NCBI RefSeq assembly: GCF_033100135.1 | Contig: NZ_CP136920.1 | Span: forward strand, 930,001 to 994,000 | Reading direction: 5' to 3' | DNA from: Rubellicoccus peritrichatus | GTDB lineage: Bacteria > Verrucomicrobiota > Verrucomicrobiia > Opitutales > Cerasicoccaceae | DNA length: 64,000 nt | Part shown: piece after piece, positions 45,538 through 55,838 of the stretch | Layout of the letters: the number at the start of each line of letters is the position of its first letter | Position numbering within the stretch: the first letter of the stretch is position 1 | Program-made: the position numbers and the translations under genes | The notes under the pieces: generated by a model | Seen by the model: only the letters and a program-made list of their open reading frames with translations | Databases searched by the model: none | Told to the model about the DNA's origin: nothing

Positions 45538-48294
45538 ATGAAAAACCTGAGTGTCGCAAATCGCTGGAACGCGGACTTGATTGATCAGAATTATGATCAA
45601 TGGCTCACTAATCCCGACTCACTTGAGCCGGAATGGCGTGCCTTCTTCGAAGGCTTTGAGTTAGCACAGAGTACAACGACTGGAGGGGCTTCGGGTGATA
45701 CCAGTTTTGAAACCGGCACAACCGATTCGATTGTCCAATCAAGAGTGATCGGAGCCATCTACGCTTACCGCTCGATCGGGCACACTCAAGCGGACTTCAA
45801 TCCGCTTAAGAAGGAAGTCACCGCCAACCCACGGCTCACGATGGAACGCCTCGGCCTGGCTGAAGCTGACCTTTCCAAGAGCTTTCACACAGGGAACTAC
45901 CTCGGTGGAAAATTCATGCCGCTCAAGGAGGTACTTGATAAACTGAGTCGCACCTACTGCGGGCACGTAGGCTGTGAGTACATCCACATTCAGGAAACCT
46001 CAAAGCGCCGCTGGATTCAGTCCAGAATAGAGCCGACCGAAAATCAACCCGACTTTTCAAGCGAACAGAAAGTTCGCATCCTGCGCAAGGTAATGGAAGC
46101 CGAAATGTTCGAACGCTTCCTCCACACCCGCTATGTAGGGCAAAAACGCTTCTCCCTTGAAGGTGGCGAAACAGCGATCGCCGCACTCGACACCATCATC
46201 GAAGCCTGTCCGCAATATGGTATCGATGAAGTCATCATGGGCATGAGCCACCGCGGGCGTCTCAATGCCCTGGCAAATATACTCGGGAAATCCTACGAAT
46301 TCATTTTCCGTGAATTCAGTGAGAATTACATCCCGGATACCATCCATGGTGATGGTGATGTCAAATATCACCTGGGTTACGAAAAGATACGTTCGACTGA
46401 AGCCGGCAAGGATGTCGAAATTCGCCTCGCCGCCAACCCAAGCCATCTCGAAGCCGTAGACCCAGTTGTTCAAGGCAAGGCCAGGGCCCGCCAGCGTATT
46501 CGTGATGATATGGAGCGCAAACGCGTCCTTCCACTCCTGGTTCATGGAGATGCCGCCTTTGCCGGACAGGGTGTCGTTGCTGAAACACTCAATCTTTCAC
46601 GGCTCAAAGGCTACACCACCGGAGGAACGGTCCACCTCATAATCAACAACCAGATTGGCTTCACCACCGATCCGCGCGATGCAAGATCCAGTCGTTACTG
46701 CACTGATATCGCCAAGATAATTGAAGTGCCCATTTTCCACGTCAATGGTGACGATCCTCTGGCAGTTGCCATGGTCATGCTGCTTGCTCTCGAATACCGC
46801 CAGACCTATGGCGACGATGTCGTTATCGACATGTATTGTTATCGCAAACATGGCCACAACGAATCAGACGAACCAGGCTTTACACAACCCGATCTTTATC
46901 GCCGTATTTCGCAACGCGAGTGCATCAGCGACATCCTTCGCAAACGTTTACTTGAAGAGGGTTCCCTAACGACAGAGCAAGCTGAAAAACTTAAGGAAGA
47001 ATATCAAAATACGCTGAACGAAGCCTTCACCAAGGTAAAGAACGGCGAACCAGAAAAGAAGAAAAGCCGCAGTAAAAAGCAAACCGAAGAATTCGTTGGC
47101 TCTTCTGCTGTCTTCCAAGCCCCTTACAACTTCAAGCCCGTAACGACAGGCGTAGCCAAAACCCGCCTGACACAGGTCGCTCAGGCGCTGACCACTGTGC
47201 CGCCCAACTTCACTCTCAACCCTAAGATCAAGCGGCAGCTCGAAAACAAATGGAAGAATTTTAAAGCTGGCGAGAACATCGACTGGTCCTTCGCCGAGCA
47301 GCTTTCCTTTGGCACGTTGATGCTTGATGGCACACCTGTGCGTCTATCCGGCCAGGACAGTGAACGCGGGACATTCAGCCAGCGCCACTGTGCCTTCTAC
47401 GATACGGAAAGTCGCATTCGCTACGTGCCATTGTTAAATCTGGGAGAAGACCAAGCTCGCTTCTGCGTCCACAATTCCAGCCTTTCGGAAGCAGCTGTTC
47501 TCGGTTTCGACTTTGGCTATTCGCTCGACTATCCGGAAATGTTAGGCCTCTGGGAAGCACAGTTCGGCGACTTTGCAAACGGCGCCCAGGTCCACATCGA
47601 CCAATTTATTACCAGCAGTGAATCCAAGTGGGCACGAGTCAGTGGTCTTGTTCTGCTCTTGCCACACGGCTATGAAGGCCAGGGGCCTGAGCACTCATCA
47701 GGTCGCCTCGAAAGATGGCTTCAGGCTTGCGCTGAGGACAATATTCAAGTCTGCAATCTGACGACTCCAGCGCAATATTTCCACGTGCTTAGACGTCAGA
47801 TGAAACGGGAGTTCCGTAAACCACTCATCATCATGGCTCCTAAAAGCCTGCTGCGCTCGAAAGATTGTGTCTCCAGTGTGGAAGACCTTTCAAAAGGACA
47901 TTTCGAGGAAATACTCGACGATCCAGAGGCACCAGAAAATCCGGAACGTGTAATACTCTGCGCTGGCAAGGTCTACTACGACCTGCTCAAGTATCGCAGC
48001 GCGCACAAAAAGGATAAGACAGCAATTCTGAGAATTGAACAGCTCTACCCAGTCAATAAAAAGCGCCTCAAGCAACTGGCTGATAAATATGCCAGTGCAA
48101 AGACGTTTGTCTGGTGCCAGGAAGAACCTCAGAACATGGGTTCATGGAGTTTTATCTTTCACTACCTGCTCGAAGCCACTGGTAAAATTCCTGAGTATGC
48201 AGGTCGTGGGTCAGCTGCCAGCCCGGCACCTGGCTCACTCGCAGTCCACAAGATCGAGCAGGAGGCCCTCGTCGAGCAAGCCTTCGTCAAATAA
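45538..48294 (+). CDS. sucA: 2-oxoglutarate dehydrogenase E1 component
   Basis: The 918-residue thiamine-diphosphate enzyme has the N-terminal E1o helix ([20 protein letters not shown]) and [20 protein letters not shown]. The ThDP motif begins with [19 protein letters not shown], followed by [20 protein letters not shown], and [19 protein letters not shown] lies further on. It decarboxylates 2-oxoglutarate and reductively succinylates the lipoyl group of SucB. The length is close to E. coli (933). sucB follows after 43 bp. Confidence 0.97.
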   Translation: MKNLSVANRWNADLIDQNYDQWLTNPDSLEPEWRAFFEGFELAQSTTTGGASGDTSFETGTTDSIVQSRVIGAIYAYRSIGHTQADFNPLKKEVTANPRLTMERLGLAEADLSKSFHTGNYLGGKFMPLKEVLDKLSRTYCGHVGCEYIHIQETSKRRWIQSRIEPTENQPDFSSEQKVRILRKVMEAEMFERFLHTRYVGQKRFSLEGGETAIAALDTIIEACPQYGIDEVIMGMSHRGRLNALANILGKSYEFIFREFSENYIPDTIHGDGDVKYHLGYEKIRSTEAGKDVEIRLAANPSHLEAVDPVVQGKARARQRIRDDMERKRVLPLLVHGDAAFAGQGVVAETLNLSRLKGYTTGGTVHLIINNQIGFTTDPRDARSSRYCTDIAKIIEVPIFHVNGDDPLAVAMVMLLALEYRQTYGDDVVIDMYCYRKHGHNESDEPGFTQPDLYRRISQRECISDILRKRLLEEGSLTTEQAEKLKEEYQNTLNEAFTKVKNGEPEKKKSRSKKQTEEFVGSSAVFQAPYNFKPVTTGVAKTRLTQVAQALTTVPPNFTLNPKIKRQLENKWKNFKAGENIDWSFAEQLSFGTLMLDGTPVRLSGQDSERGTFSQRHCAFYDTESRIRYVPLLNLGEDQARFCVHNSSLSEAAVLGFDFGYSLDYPEMLGLWEAQFGDFANGAQVHIDQFITSSESKWARVSGLVLLLPHGYEGQGPEHSSGRLERWLQACAEDNIQVCNLTTPAQYFHVLRRQMKREFRKPLIIMAPKSLLRSKDCVSSVEDLSKGHFEEILDDPEAPENPERVILCAGKVYYDLLKYRSAHKKDKTAILRIEQLYPVNKKRLKQLADKYASAKTFVWCQEEPQNMGSWSFIFHYLLEATGKIPEYAGRGSAASPAPGSLAVHKIEQEALVEQAFVK

Positions 48295-48337
48295 GTCGTA
48301 ATCACAAATTTCATCACTCCATACCTGCATTCCGAAA

Positions 48338-49567
48338 ATGCCCACCGAAGTCAAAGTCCCTGCAATGGGGGAGTCCATCTCCTCCGGAATCCTTGCCTCC
48401 TGGCATGTCGCCGATGGTGATTATGTCGAGAAGGAGCAAGTCCTATACGAACTAGAGACGGATAAAGTCACCTCAGAAGCCACTGCTGAAAACGCAGGTG
48501 TCATCAGCCTGAAAGCTGAAGAAGGCGACGAAGTCGAAATTGGTCAACTCGTCGCAGAGATCGACGAAAGCGCCAAGGCACCCAATGGTGAGGCAAAGGC
48601 GGAATCACCTGAGCCAGCTGCCAAGGTTGAAGCCAATGGTGCAGCCCAGACATCTCCAACAAGCACATCTGGAGCCGGCCTACCCCCCTCTCCTGCCGTT
48701 CGACGAATCGCAACTGAATCGGGAATCGATCCAGCAAGCGTTGCTCCCGGATCCGGCAAGGATGGTCGTGTCACCAAGGGAGATATGCTGGATGCAGCAA
48801 GCAAGCAAAAGCCGAGCGAAGCAAAACCAGCCAAAGCTCCGGCAACACCAGCCGTTCAGGATAACAGTGAACGCACCACGCGGAAAAAGATGTCGCCGAT
48901 GCGCAAGAAGATTGCTCAGCGACTCGTCTCCGCCACACAGGATGCAGCGTTACTCACAACCTTCAATGAAGTTGACATGTCAGCCGTGATGAAGGTTCGG
49001 AAAAAGTATCAGGAAGAGTTTGTAGCAAAACACGGTGTTAAACTCGGCTTTATGTCTTTCTTTGTCAAAGCAACCGTCGAAGCATTGAAAGCCGTCCCGC
49101 AAATCAATGTCCAGATCGACGGCGACTACTTCATTGAGAACAACTTCTATGATGTCGGTGTCGCAGTTGGAACGGATAAAGGCTTGATGGTCCCCGTTGT
49201 CCGTGACTGTGATAAAAAGAGCTTTGCCGAAATAGAGCAGGACATCATCGACTACGCCAAAAAAGCTCGCTCAAACAAAATCACACTTGAAGACATGCAA
49301 GGCGGCGTTTTCACCATTTCGAATGGTGGTATTTACGGCAGTATGCTCTCGACGCCATTGCTGAATATGCCACAAAGCGGAATCCTCGGTCTCCATAACA
49401 TCACGCAGCGCGCTGTCGTGGTAAATGGTGAAATCGTTGCCCGCCCAATGATGTACCTGGCCCTGAGTTATGACCACCGTGCAGTCGATGGAAAAGAAGC
49501 GGTGACCTTCCTCGTCAAAATCAAACAAGCAATTGAAGATCCCGAAAGGATGCTCTTCGGCGTTTAA
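48338..49567 (+). CDS. sucB: Dihydrolipoyl succinyltransferase (E2)
   Basis: The 409-residue core subunit has a lipoyl domain with the lipoyl Lys in [13 protein letters not shown] (Lys43). A linker and a peripheral-subunit-binding domain follow ([20 protein letters not shown]). The catalytic domain ends with the active site [19 protein letters not shown]. It transfers the succinyl group from lipoamide to CoA. The complex is completed by lpdA after 94 bp. Confidence 0.96.
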   Translation: MPTEVKVPAMGESISSGILASWHVADGDYVEKEQVLYELETDKVTSEATAENAGVISLKAEEGDEVEIGQLVAEIDESAKAPNGEAKAESPEPAAKVEANGAAQTSPTSTSGAGLPPSPAVRRIATESGIDPASVAPGSGKDGRVTKGDMLDAASKQKPSEAKPAKAPATPAVQDNSERTTRKKMSPMRKKIAQRLVSATQDAALLTTFNEVDMSAVMKVRKKYQEEFVAKHGVKLGFMSFFVKATVEALKAVPQINVQIDGDYFIENNFYDVGVAVGTDKGLMVPVVRDCDKKSFAEIEQDIIDYAKKARSNKITLEDMQGGVFTISNGGIYGSMLSTPLLNMPQSGILGLHNITQRAVVVNGEIVARPMMYLALSYDHRAVDGKEAVTFLVKIKQAIEDPERMLFGV

Positions 49568-49577
49568 GTTTTGGTAT

Positions 49578-49650
49578 AAGTATGAAGTAAGAAGACAGAA
49601 GGGCTTCTGTCTGTTTTGCTTTCATTAGCCAATTCCCTTCTCACTTCCCA
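49578..49650. repeat. AGAAG-family repeat between sucB and lpdA
   Basis: AGAAGACAGAAGGGCTTCTGTCT at 49591-49611 is a near-perfect hairpin. Flanks read AAGTATGAAGTA on the left and CCCTTCTCACTTCCC on the right, like the copy before glpK. Confidence 0.6.
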
Positions 49651-49661
49651 ACAAATTTCCT

Positions 49662-51065
49662 ATGTCAGAAAAGACCTACGACCTGATAGTGATTGGTGCC
49701 GGCCCAGGCGGTTATGTCGCGGCTATCCGCGGTGCACAGCTGGGGCTCAAGACCGCATTGATCGACAAAGAAGAAAAACTCGGCGGCACATGCCTGCGAG
49801 TTGGTTGCATCCCCTCCAAGGCACTGCTCCACTCGACTGAGCAATATCACTTTCTAAAGGAAAAAAGCGAAGCCCATGGCATCAAGGTCGACAATGCCAC
49901 CGTCGACGTATCCACGCTGATGAAGCGAAAGGATGAGGTCGTCAATAAGCTCACCGGCGGTGTTGCCATGCTTACCAGCAAACGAGGCATCGACAATATC
50001 CATGGCGAAGCCAGGCTCGCTGGAGGCGGTAAAGTCATCGTCAAATCTTCTAAAGGTGATGAAAATCTAACTGCCAAAAACATACTCATTGCGACGGGAT
50101 CGAGCATCGTTGAGCTCCCCTTCCTCCCTGTGGATGGGAAGACCGTTGTAACGAGCGACCACGCAATCGCTTTTGACAGCGTGCCTGAAAAACTAGTCGT
50201 CGTCGGTGGTGGAGCCATCGGGCTGGAACTGGGTTCGGTCTGGGCAAGACTTGGCAGTGAGGTCACGGTAGTTGAGCTGCTTCCACAAATTGCGCCGACC
50301 TTCGACAGCGATATCTCCAAGCTCCTGCAGCGTTTGCTGAAAAAGCAGGGTCTGAAGTTTGAACTCGGCGCCAAGGTCACCGGTGTGAAGAAAGAAAAGA
50401 ACAAGCACTTCCTAACAGCTGAGAAGAATGGCAAAGAACTGACATTTGAAGCGGACAAGATTCTCTGCTCTGTCGGTCGCAAGCCAAACACCGAAGGATT
50501 GGGTGCCGCAGAGGTTGGGCTAAAATTAGACGAACGAGGACGAGTTCATGTCGATGATCATTTCCGAACAAACATCCCAGGTGTTTTTGCAATCGGTGAT
50601 GTTGTCAAAGGCCCCATGCTGGCACATAAGGCCGAAGAAGAAGGCGTCGCATGTGTTGAGCTGATTGCTGGTAAAGCCGGACATGTGAACTACGATGTCA
50701 TACCCAACGTCGTATACACTGACCCCGAAGTTGCATCAGTCGGACTCGGAGAAGAGGCTGCCAAGGAAGCCGGCATTGCCGTAAACGTAGGCAAATTTAA
50801 TCTCGCTGCCAACGGCCGAGCAATTGCAGTGGACTCAACGGACGGTGTGATCAAAGTTATCGCCGATAAGAAAACTGACCGCTTACTGGGTGTGCAAATG
50901 GTTGCCCACGGTGCATCTGAGCTAATTGCTTCAGCTGTTGCACACATGGAGTACAGCGGCAGTGCAGAAGACTTTGGCCGCACGATTCACGCTCACCCAA
51001 CAATCAGCGAATCCATGAAGGAAGCGGCACTGGCAGTGAGTGGCACCAGCATCCACCAACTCTAA
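49662..51065 (+). CDS. lpdA: Dihydrolipoyl dehydrogenase (E3)
   Basis: The 467-residue flavoprotein has the FAD site [20 protein letters not shown] and the redox disulfide in [13 protein letters not shown] (Cys44, Cys49). The NAD site is [20 protein letters not shown], and the C-terminal dimer motif is [14 protein letters not shown] with the active His. It reoxidises dihydrolipoamide of the 2-oxoglutarate dehydrogenase complex and possibly of others. Last gene before a terminator. Confidence 0.97.
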   Translation: MSEKTYDLIVIGAGPGGYVAAIRGAQLGLKTALIDKEEKLGGTCLRVGCIPSKALLHSTEQYHFLKEKSEAHGIKVDNATVDVSTLMKRKDEVVNKLTGGVAMLTSKRGIDNIHGEARLAGGGKVIVKSSKGDENLTAKNILIATGSSIVELPFLPVDGKTVVTSDHAIAFDSVPEKLVVVGGGAIGLELGSVWARLGSEVTVVELLPQIAPTFDSDISKLLQRLLKKQGLKFELGAKVTGVKKEKNKHFLTAEKNGKELTFEADKILCSVGRKPNTEGLGAAEVGLKLDERGRVHVDDHFRTNIPGVFAIGDVVKGPMLAHKAEEEGVACVELIAGKAGHVNYDVIPNVVYTDPEVASVGLGEEAAKEAGIAVNVGKFNLAANGRAIAVDSTDGVIKVIADKKTDRLLGVQMVAHGASELIASAVAHMEYSGSAEDFGRTIHAHPTISESMKEAALAVSGTSIHQL

Positions 51066-51083
51066 CTAGATACAACTCTCATC

Positions 51084-51128
51084 ATCCTAATCTTCATCCT
51101 GGGTAAAGTGATGAAGATTGGGATTTTT
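51084..51128 (+). terminator. Rho-independent terminator after lpdA
   Basis: The 15-bp stem ATCCTAATCTTCATC / GATGAAGATTGGGAT has one wobble pair, an 11-base loop, and is followed by TTTT. It ends the suc-lpd block. Confidence 0.75.
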
Positions 51129-51221
51129 GCTGTGATGAGTAAGCTTACCATTTTCAAAAATCGAATTACCTTGCCGTCACTGCTGTTTTTCAAATCCAAT
51201 TAATTTTCATATTTCAGACTT

Positions 51222-52766
51222 ATGGCTTTAACTCCGTTTAACGGTCGCATCATCGTCGACACTGGCATCAGCATGGGCGACGAAGGAAAGGGACGCTTGA
51301 TTCCCGATCTAATCATGGAACTTCAGGAAATGACCGGTCAGTCCGACCCGGCAGCGATGGTCCTGAAAGTGAATGGCGGAGCCAACAGTGGCCACACGGC
51401 AGGAGGCCTGAAGCTCAACCTGATGCCAGCCGGAGTCGTCGCCTCAAGCGTACGCTGGCTCGCAATCGGCTCAGGCGTTGTCGCAGACCCCAGAAAAGCT
51501 CTTTGGGAGGTTGAACCACTGGAAAAGCTGGGACATGCCCTACGCAAACGCCTGATTATTGATGAGCGAGCAATGGTAAGTGACCTGAGCCACAGGCTAC
51601 TTGACCTGGCCTGGGAGCACTACCGTGTGAATACACTCGGCGAAGCTCCACGTGGTTCAACTGGACGTGGAATTTCTCCAGCCTACATGGACGAAGTTGG
51701 ACAATTTCAAATCCACTATTCTGAAGTCCTGGGTGATCGCAGTACTTTGACTGAGCGGTTGAAGCGCCGTCTTGAACGTGCCATTGATACGATTCGTTAT
51801 GTCTGCCGCATTGATGCGGACACTTTCTCAAGCTTTTTTGAAACCCTGACCGCTGCCGAAAAGCGCGCCAATGCAGAATCGATTGAGCAAGGCATTTTCC
51901 CCGAAGAGGAATTTGACTTTAATCACTTTAAAGGAGCGAATGATTTCGAAATCAATGCAGACCTTATTGTCGAAGTCTACTTGAAGACATTGGACAATCT
52001 GAGCGGAAACATCGGCGATGTGCGTGAACTTGTCCATGAGATCATCGCTGAGGGCCGTTACGTCATCGGCGAGTTTGGGCAAAGCTACTGGCTGGACAAA
52101 CGGGCGGGCTTCCCACCCAATGTGACGGCATCTCACACTTACACAGCTGAGATTTTCCAATCTGCCGGGCTTCCTGTCCAACCCGTCCACACCATCGGCT
52201 GCTGCAAAGCCTACGACACGAAAGTCGGCACACACGTTTTCCTCACACAAATGCCGGATGACAATCTTTTGACTGCCAAACTCAAGCAGCTTGAATTTGG
52301 AACCAGTACAGGACGCCAGCGTATGGTCGGTTGGTTTGATGCAGTAGAAAAAGGTGATGCACTTCGCTACGGTGGCTTTGAAGATCTCGTGATCAACAAA
52401 CTTGACGCCCTGACCAACGATTGCGGCTACGACGGAAAACTCCTCGTCTGCACTGGCTACCGTGCTCCAGATGGTTCGTCAGTTAATTGTGTACCACGCA
52501 ATGATATTGTCCGAAAAGACCTGACACCAATCTACACAGAGCTGGACACATGGACAGAAGACATCAGTAGCGTTAGATCCTTTGCCGACCTTCCTAAAGC
52601 TGCCCAACACTATGTTGCCTTCAGCTTTAAGGCAGTCATCGAAATCGCAGAGCGTGGCGGACGGAATCTGCCAAGGCCTAATCTGCGCTACATTGGTGTT
52701 GGCCCTGACCCAGAGCAGATCATTAAGGACATTCCAGATACAGAAACACTATTGTCTCTGGCCTGA
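51222..52766 (+). CDS. purA: Adenylosuccinate synthetase, divergent and long
   Basis: The 514-residue protein has the GTP/IMP active-site loop as ISMGDEGKGRLIPDL (usual GxQWGDEGKGK), with catalytic Asp and Lys kept. The catalytic His is in NGGANSGHTAGG. Other matches are STGRGISPAYMD, PPNVTASHTYTAE, the IMP-binding STGRQRMVGWFDAV, NKLDAL and PIYTELDTW. It condenses IMP with aspartate using GTP on the way to AMP. Normal length is about 430; an extra stretch of about 80 residues lies at about 190-270. The Asp of GDEGKG is present, so it is not the phage PurZ type. Confidence 0.9.
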   Translation: MALTPFNGRIIVDTGISMGDEGKGRLIPDLIMELQEMTGQSDPAAMVLKVNGGANSGHTAGGLKLNLMPAGVVASSVRWLAIGSGVVADPRKALWEVEPLEKLGHALRKRLIIDERAMVSDLSHRLLDLAWEHYRVNTLGEAPRGSTGRGISPAYMDEVGQFQIHYSEVLGDRSTLTERLKRRLERAIDTIRYVCRIDADTFSSFFETLTAAEKRANAESIEQGIFPEEEFDFNHFKGANDFEINADLIVEVYLKTLDNLSGNIGDVRELVHEIIAEGRYVIGEFGQSYWLDKRAGFPPNVTASHTYTAEIFQSAGLPVQPVHTIGCCKAYDTKVGTHVFLTQMPDDNLLTAKLKQLEFGTSTGRQRMVGWFDAVEKGDALRYGGFEDLVINKLDALTNDCGYDGKLLVCTGYRAPDGSSVNCVPRNDIVRKDLTPIYTELDTWTEDISSVRSFADLPKAAQHYVAFSFKAVIEIAERGGRNLPRPNLRYIGVGPDPEQIIKDIPDTETLLSLA

Positions 52767-52789
52767 ACCGCCTTCCAAGAAAATCACCT

Positions 52790-52811
52790 AGAGCTACGAG
52801 CGGCTCTTTTT
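52790..52811 (+). terminator. Possible weak terminator after purA
   Basis: AGAGC pairs with GCTCT around an 8-base loop, followed by TTTTT. It overlaps the 3' end of the convergent gene. Confidence 0.35.
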
Positions 52812-54194
52812 CTTGTCCTCAGGCTCCTTCAGCTCCTTGCTGTTTAAGGTGCGGTACTTACTGCTAGGAAAGCCTTTTTGAAGACTTTTTAAATCATCTT
52901 CTGTTCTTTCTTCAACGCCATATCCAACAATATGAAATGAAGGAAGCCTTTGATCACGCTCCTTGTATAACTCGCGAGCCCTGGATCGGAGCATTTTATT
53001 AAGCTCAGGGAAGGTAAAATTATGATGGCTGAGGTAAGGACGCCATCCAATTGGCGGCACCGGAGGCCTGATGTTACCGACATGGCCTGTTTCGCGAACT
53101 TCTGGCGGAAGACCTTTCTTTTTTCGCTCCGCCTGATACTCAGCAACCTTTTTACGGTGCTCCACGAGCTTCTCCTCATAGTCCTTCCACTTACCATTCT
53201 TGACAAGTCGCTCTTTCTTTTTTTCCCAATCTGAAGCTCTATCGACAAAAGTCTCAAATGCACGCTTCTCGACACTTTTAGCAACACGAGGTGTGCCATC
53301 AGTGATAACAAAAACGTTGTCTGCACCATTCTCAAAAGCGGCCAATAGAGGCAGATCCATCCTGGAGCTTGAGTGATTACCAATACCCCATTGTGTTTCA
53401 GACAATGGTTCCAGGCGGGCCTCCCATTTCGTGCCAACACCAGTCTGGATGATTCGATTTCTGCGAATTGGCATCTTCTCCGTGTAAGTTGGGATATAGT
53501 TATTGGACTTTGCTCCCTGGCGACCCGTGATATTAGGACCGGTAAATGCCCAATACTGGTTAATCCACTTGATTGCCCGTTCTTTATTTTCAGTCGTTGC
53601 TGGTAGCGGCCTGGAGCTGAAAACATCAATTCCACGTTCGTAGGCATAAATGTTAAACAGAGTTCCCGGATTCAAACCATCAATCATTCGGCCAATCTCT
53701 TCTTTAACCCGATTGAAACCCCAAACATCACCGCGAGATGGCTCCAGCATACTGCGAGTTACATCTACAACAAAAACAATATTCTCACCGGTAGACTGAA
53801 TCCCGAAAAAATTAACCGCAGACTTTGCAATATCCAAACCGCCGGAGCCAAAACCACGCCCCAATCCGCCACCAGCACCTGCGCTAACTGAAACTTTCGA
53901 GTTAATGGTCGGCATGTCCAGGTCGAGGGAAGGCAAATTCAATTGACTGACATTAGTCACCTGAACCACCTGACGTGGCTGAGCACTGGACTTTTGAGCC
54001 TTCTTGATCTGGATTTTAATTTTCTGTGGCTCAATAGCCTCTTGAGGAACGACAGGCGCCTCGAACTCCGGCTCTTCTTCATGGACCATCTGCCAGACAG
54101 TCAATCCACCAAGAATAAACAAGCCAACGACATGAAGGATGACACTAATCCCAATGACCTCTAGGAGCGGAAGATTTACTTTTTTACGGGGCAT
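52794..54194 (-). CDS. Membrane-anchored von Willebrand factor A domain protein
   Basis: The 466-residue protein has one N-terminal transmembrane segment (about residues 12-34, VIGISVILHVVGLFILGGLT). A Pro/Glu/Lys linker (40-80) and a Gly-rich stretch (105-120) follow. A vWA domain with a modified MIDAS, VFVVDVTRSM (Asp144, Thr146, Ser148), and FVITDGTPR follows. A highly charged helical insertion (about 310-370) and a Lys-rich end follow. The N-terminal layout resembles TonB- or ExbD-linked proteins. Role unknown; metal-dependent ligand binding is likely. It is convergent to purA. Confidence 0.8.
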   Translation of the reverse strand: MPRKKVNLPLLEVIGISVILHVVGLFILGGLTVWQMVHEEEPEFEAPVVPQEAIEPQKIKIQIKKAQKSSAQPRQVVQVTNVSQLNLPSLDLDMPTINSKVSVSAGAGGGLGRGFGSGGLDIAKSAVNFFGIQSTGENIVFVVDVTRSMLEPSRGDVWGFNRVKEEIGRMIDGLNPGTLFNIYAYERGIDVFSSRPLPATTENKERAIKWINQYWAFTGPNITGRQGAKSNNYIPTYTEKMPIRRNRIIQTGVGTKWEARLEPLSETQWGIGNHSSSRMDLPLLAAFENGADNVFVITDGTPRVAKSVEKRAFETFVDRASDWEKKKERLVKNGKWKDYEEKLVEHRKKVAEYQAERKKKGLPPEVRETGHVGNIRPPVPPIGWRPYLSHHNFTFPELNKMLRSRARELYKERDQRLPSFHIVGYGVEERTEDDLKSLQKGFPSSKYRTLNSKELKEPEDKKKSRS

Positions 54195-54493
54195 AACCTA
54201 AGCTGAAAATATTGATGAAACCAACAGGCCAGTTCAAGGAAATAAACTAGCCTCGTGTAAGCAAAATCTATAATTACACGTATAAAGTTGTTTTAGAAGA
54301 GTGTTAAATAACATGATTCTGTTTTCAGAACCACATATACCGTTAGCATATATCGTTAACGTATGAATGTTTCACGGTCAATCACATTGATAGAATGTGG
54401 AAGAATTTGAACGAATGAACCGATATGCTAATTTTCGGAGAAATCAATTTCTTCAATTGAAATGTGTGATCCAAGGCGCCTTGATCAGAACTC
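54195..54493. other. Intergenic region with a short direct repeat
   Basis: CGTTAGCATAT (54341-54351) and CGTTAACGTAT (54354-54364) form an imperfect tandem. They may be an operator for the flanking VOC gene, but only two copies exist. Nothing else was recognised. Confidence 0.4.
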
Positions 54494-54856
54494 ATGAAAG
54501 TAACTGAAATCGCCTTCGTCGGAAATCCCGTAACTGACATCAAACGGGCTCGTGACTTCTATGAACGTATCCTCGGCCTTGATGCCGGAGAAATTGATGA
54601 AGAAATCGCTGAGGGCCAATACTGGATCGAATATGCGATTGGCGATCAAACCCTGGCGATCTCCAATACATGGGAACCATCAGGAGCAAGTGGCCCCTCT
54701 GCCGCACTGGAAGTCGATGATTTCGATGCTGCCATGGCACATCTTAAGCAAGAAGGCGTGAACATCATTCTGGAAAAGCTTGAAACACCAGTATGCTTCA
54801 TGGGGCTGATCACAGATCCCGATGGCAACGGTCTGACGATTCACAAGCGGAAGTAG
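54494..54856 (+). CDS. VOC (glyoxalase/dioxygenase) superfamily protein
   Basis: The 120-residue protein has the paired beta-alpha-beta-beta-beta modules of the vicinal oxygen chelate fold: AFVGNPVTDIKRARDFYERI and AALEVDDFDAAMAHLKQEGV. The end ITDPDGNGLTIHKRK is typical. Not all metal-ligand positions are obvious, so the chemistry is open. It ends 6 bp before the end of the convergent araC-type gene. Confidence 0.8.
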   Translation: MKVTEIAFVGNPVTDIKRARDFYERILGLDAGEIDEEIAEGQYWIEYAIGDQTLAISNTWEPSGASGPSAALEVDDFDAAMAHLKQEGVNIILEKLETPVCFMGLITDPDGNGLTIHKRK

Positions 54857-54862
54857 TTTCTG

Positions 54863-55786
54863 CTATCGATCATTTGGGCGCCGGACAACGCCACTGTTTT
54901 TCCTGAAAGTCCCTGGGCTGATTCCATAGTGTCGCCGAAAGACTTTGCAAAAGTGATTTGCATCGGCGAAACCGTTGTCACTTGCAATATGCTCCATCGT
55001 ATCGAGTGTCTCCCGCAATCGCCGCTCGGCCAAACGCAACCTTAGCAAAGTCATGTAGGTCGCAGGTTGGTGACCGGTTTTCTCCCTGAACCAGTGACTG
55101 AAATGACTCCGGGACATCCCATGAGAACGGGCAACCTCATCCACACTCAAGACGCCAGGCAATTCGGCGAGAACCATTTCCTCAAGTGTAGTCAATATTC
55201 TCTGGCTTTCATCGTCTTGGTAAATAGCGCTCCTCCAATGGCGCTCATAAGCAAACATCAGTCGGAACAAGTCCTCTTCAAGATCAATCGGACTCCGATA
55301 AGCATCGGCAGCCAGTTTCTTTAAAATCTCCGAGCATCGTAGCCATATTGGCGAATCATCCGCGCAGGAAAGAACGCGACTATAGCGATTAGCTGTCTCA
55401 GCAATACGTTTCACAACGTATGCATGTTGAATTACTAACCACATAAAACCCCAACCAGAGCTCTCAGCTGGAAGACAGTAAACGTGATTAGAAGGTACGA
55501 TCGCGGTGAAAGCTTTGCCGCGATCAATGACTCTCCTGTCTCCAGGCTCTTCGTAAATGCCCCAGCCTTCAAGCGTTACCTGAAAGACCAACAGAGGCGA
55601 AGATGCCACACCACCACGTTTCAATCCTTCCCAATGATACTCATCGCCAGCAGCTCGATATTCGTTGCAACCCATGACGCCTGCATCGCCAGGAAACTGG
55701 CAGGAGAACGATGTTTCATGATACAAAGCTTTCGACTGTTTCTTATTCACAAACAGACTATAAATCAAACATTCAGACTCTAGCAA
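54863..55786 (-). CDS. AraC-family transcriptional regulator
   Basis: The 307-residue protein has an N-terminal cupin-like sensor (LLVFQVTLEGWGIYEEPGDR) and a C-terminal double helix-turn-helix (about 205-300): LSVDEVARSHGMSRSHFSHW, and IASDNGFADANHFCKVFRRH followed by YGISPGTFR. It is divergent from the GH4 alpha-galactosidase gene with only 52 bp between starts. It therefore probably activates that gene in response to a galactoside. Self-regulation from the shared promoter is plausible. Confidence 0.9.
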   Translation of the reverse strand: MLESECLIYSLFVNKKQSKALYHETSFSCQFPGDAGVMGCNEYRAAGDEYHWEGLKRGGVASSPLLVFQVTLEGWGIYEEPGDRRVIDRGKAFTAIVPSNHVYCLPAESSGWGFMWLVIQHAYVVKRIAETANRYSRVLSCADDSPIWLRCSEILKKLAADAYRSPIDLEEDLFRLMFAYERHWRSAIYQDDESQRILTTLEEMVLAELPGVLSVDEVARSHGMSRSHFSHWFREKTGHQPATYMTLLRLRLAERRLRETLDTMEHIASDNGFADANHFCKVFRRHYGISPGTFRKNSGVVRRPNDR

Positions 55787-55838
55787 TTATTTTAGAGGGA
55801 TGTTATGATCCTCGTAATACTTCACATAAAGACTAATC

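Noticed and set aside
49847-50491. Minus-strand frame of 214 codons
   Set aside because: Antisense to lpdA; Ser/Pro-rich low-complexity product.
51222-52766. PurZ-type (2-aminoadenine, phage) synthetase
   Set aside because: The Asp of GDEGKG is present; PurZ proteins have it replaced, and no other Z-genome gene is nearby.
52889-53647. Minus-strand frame of 252 codons
   Set aside because: Another frame of the vWA protein gene; the accepted frame has the transmembrane segment and the vWA motif.
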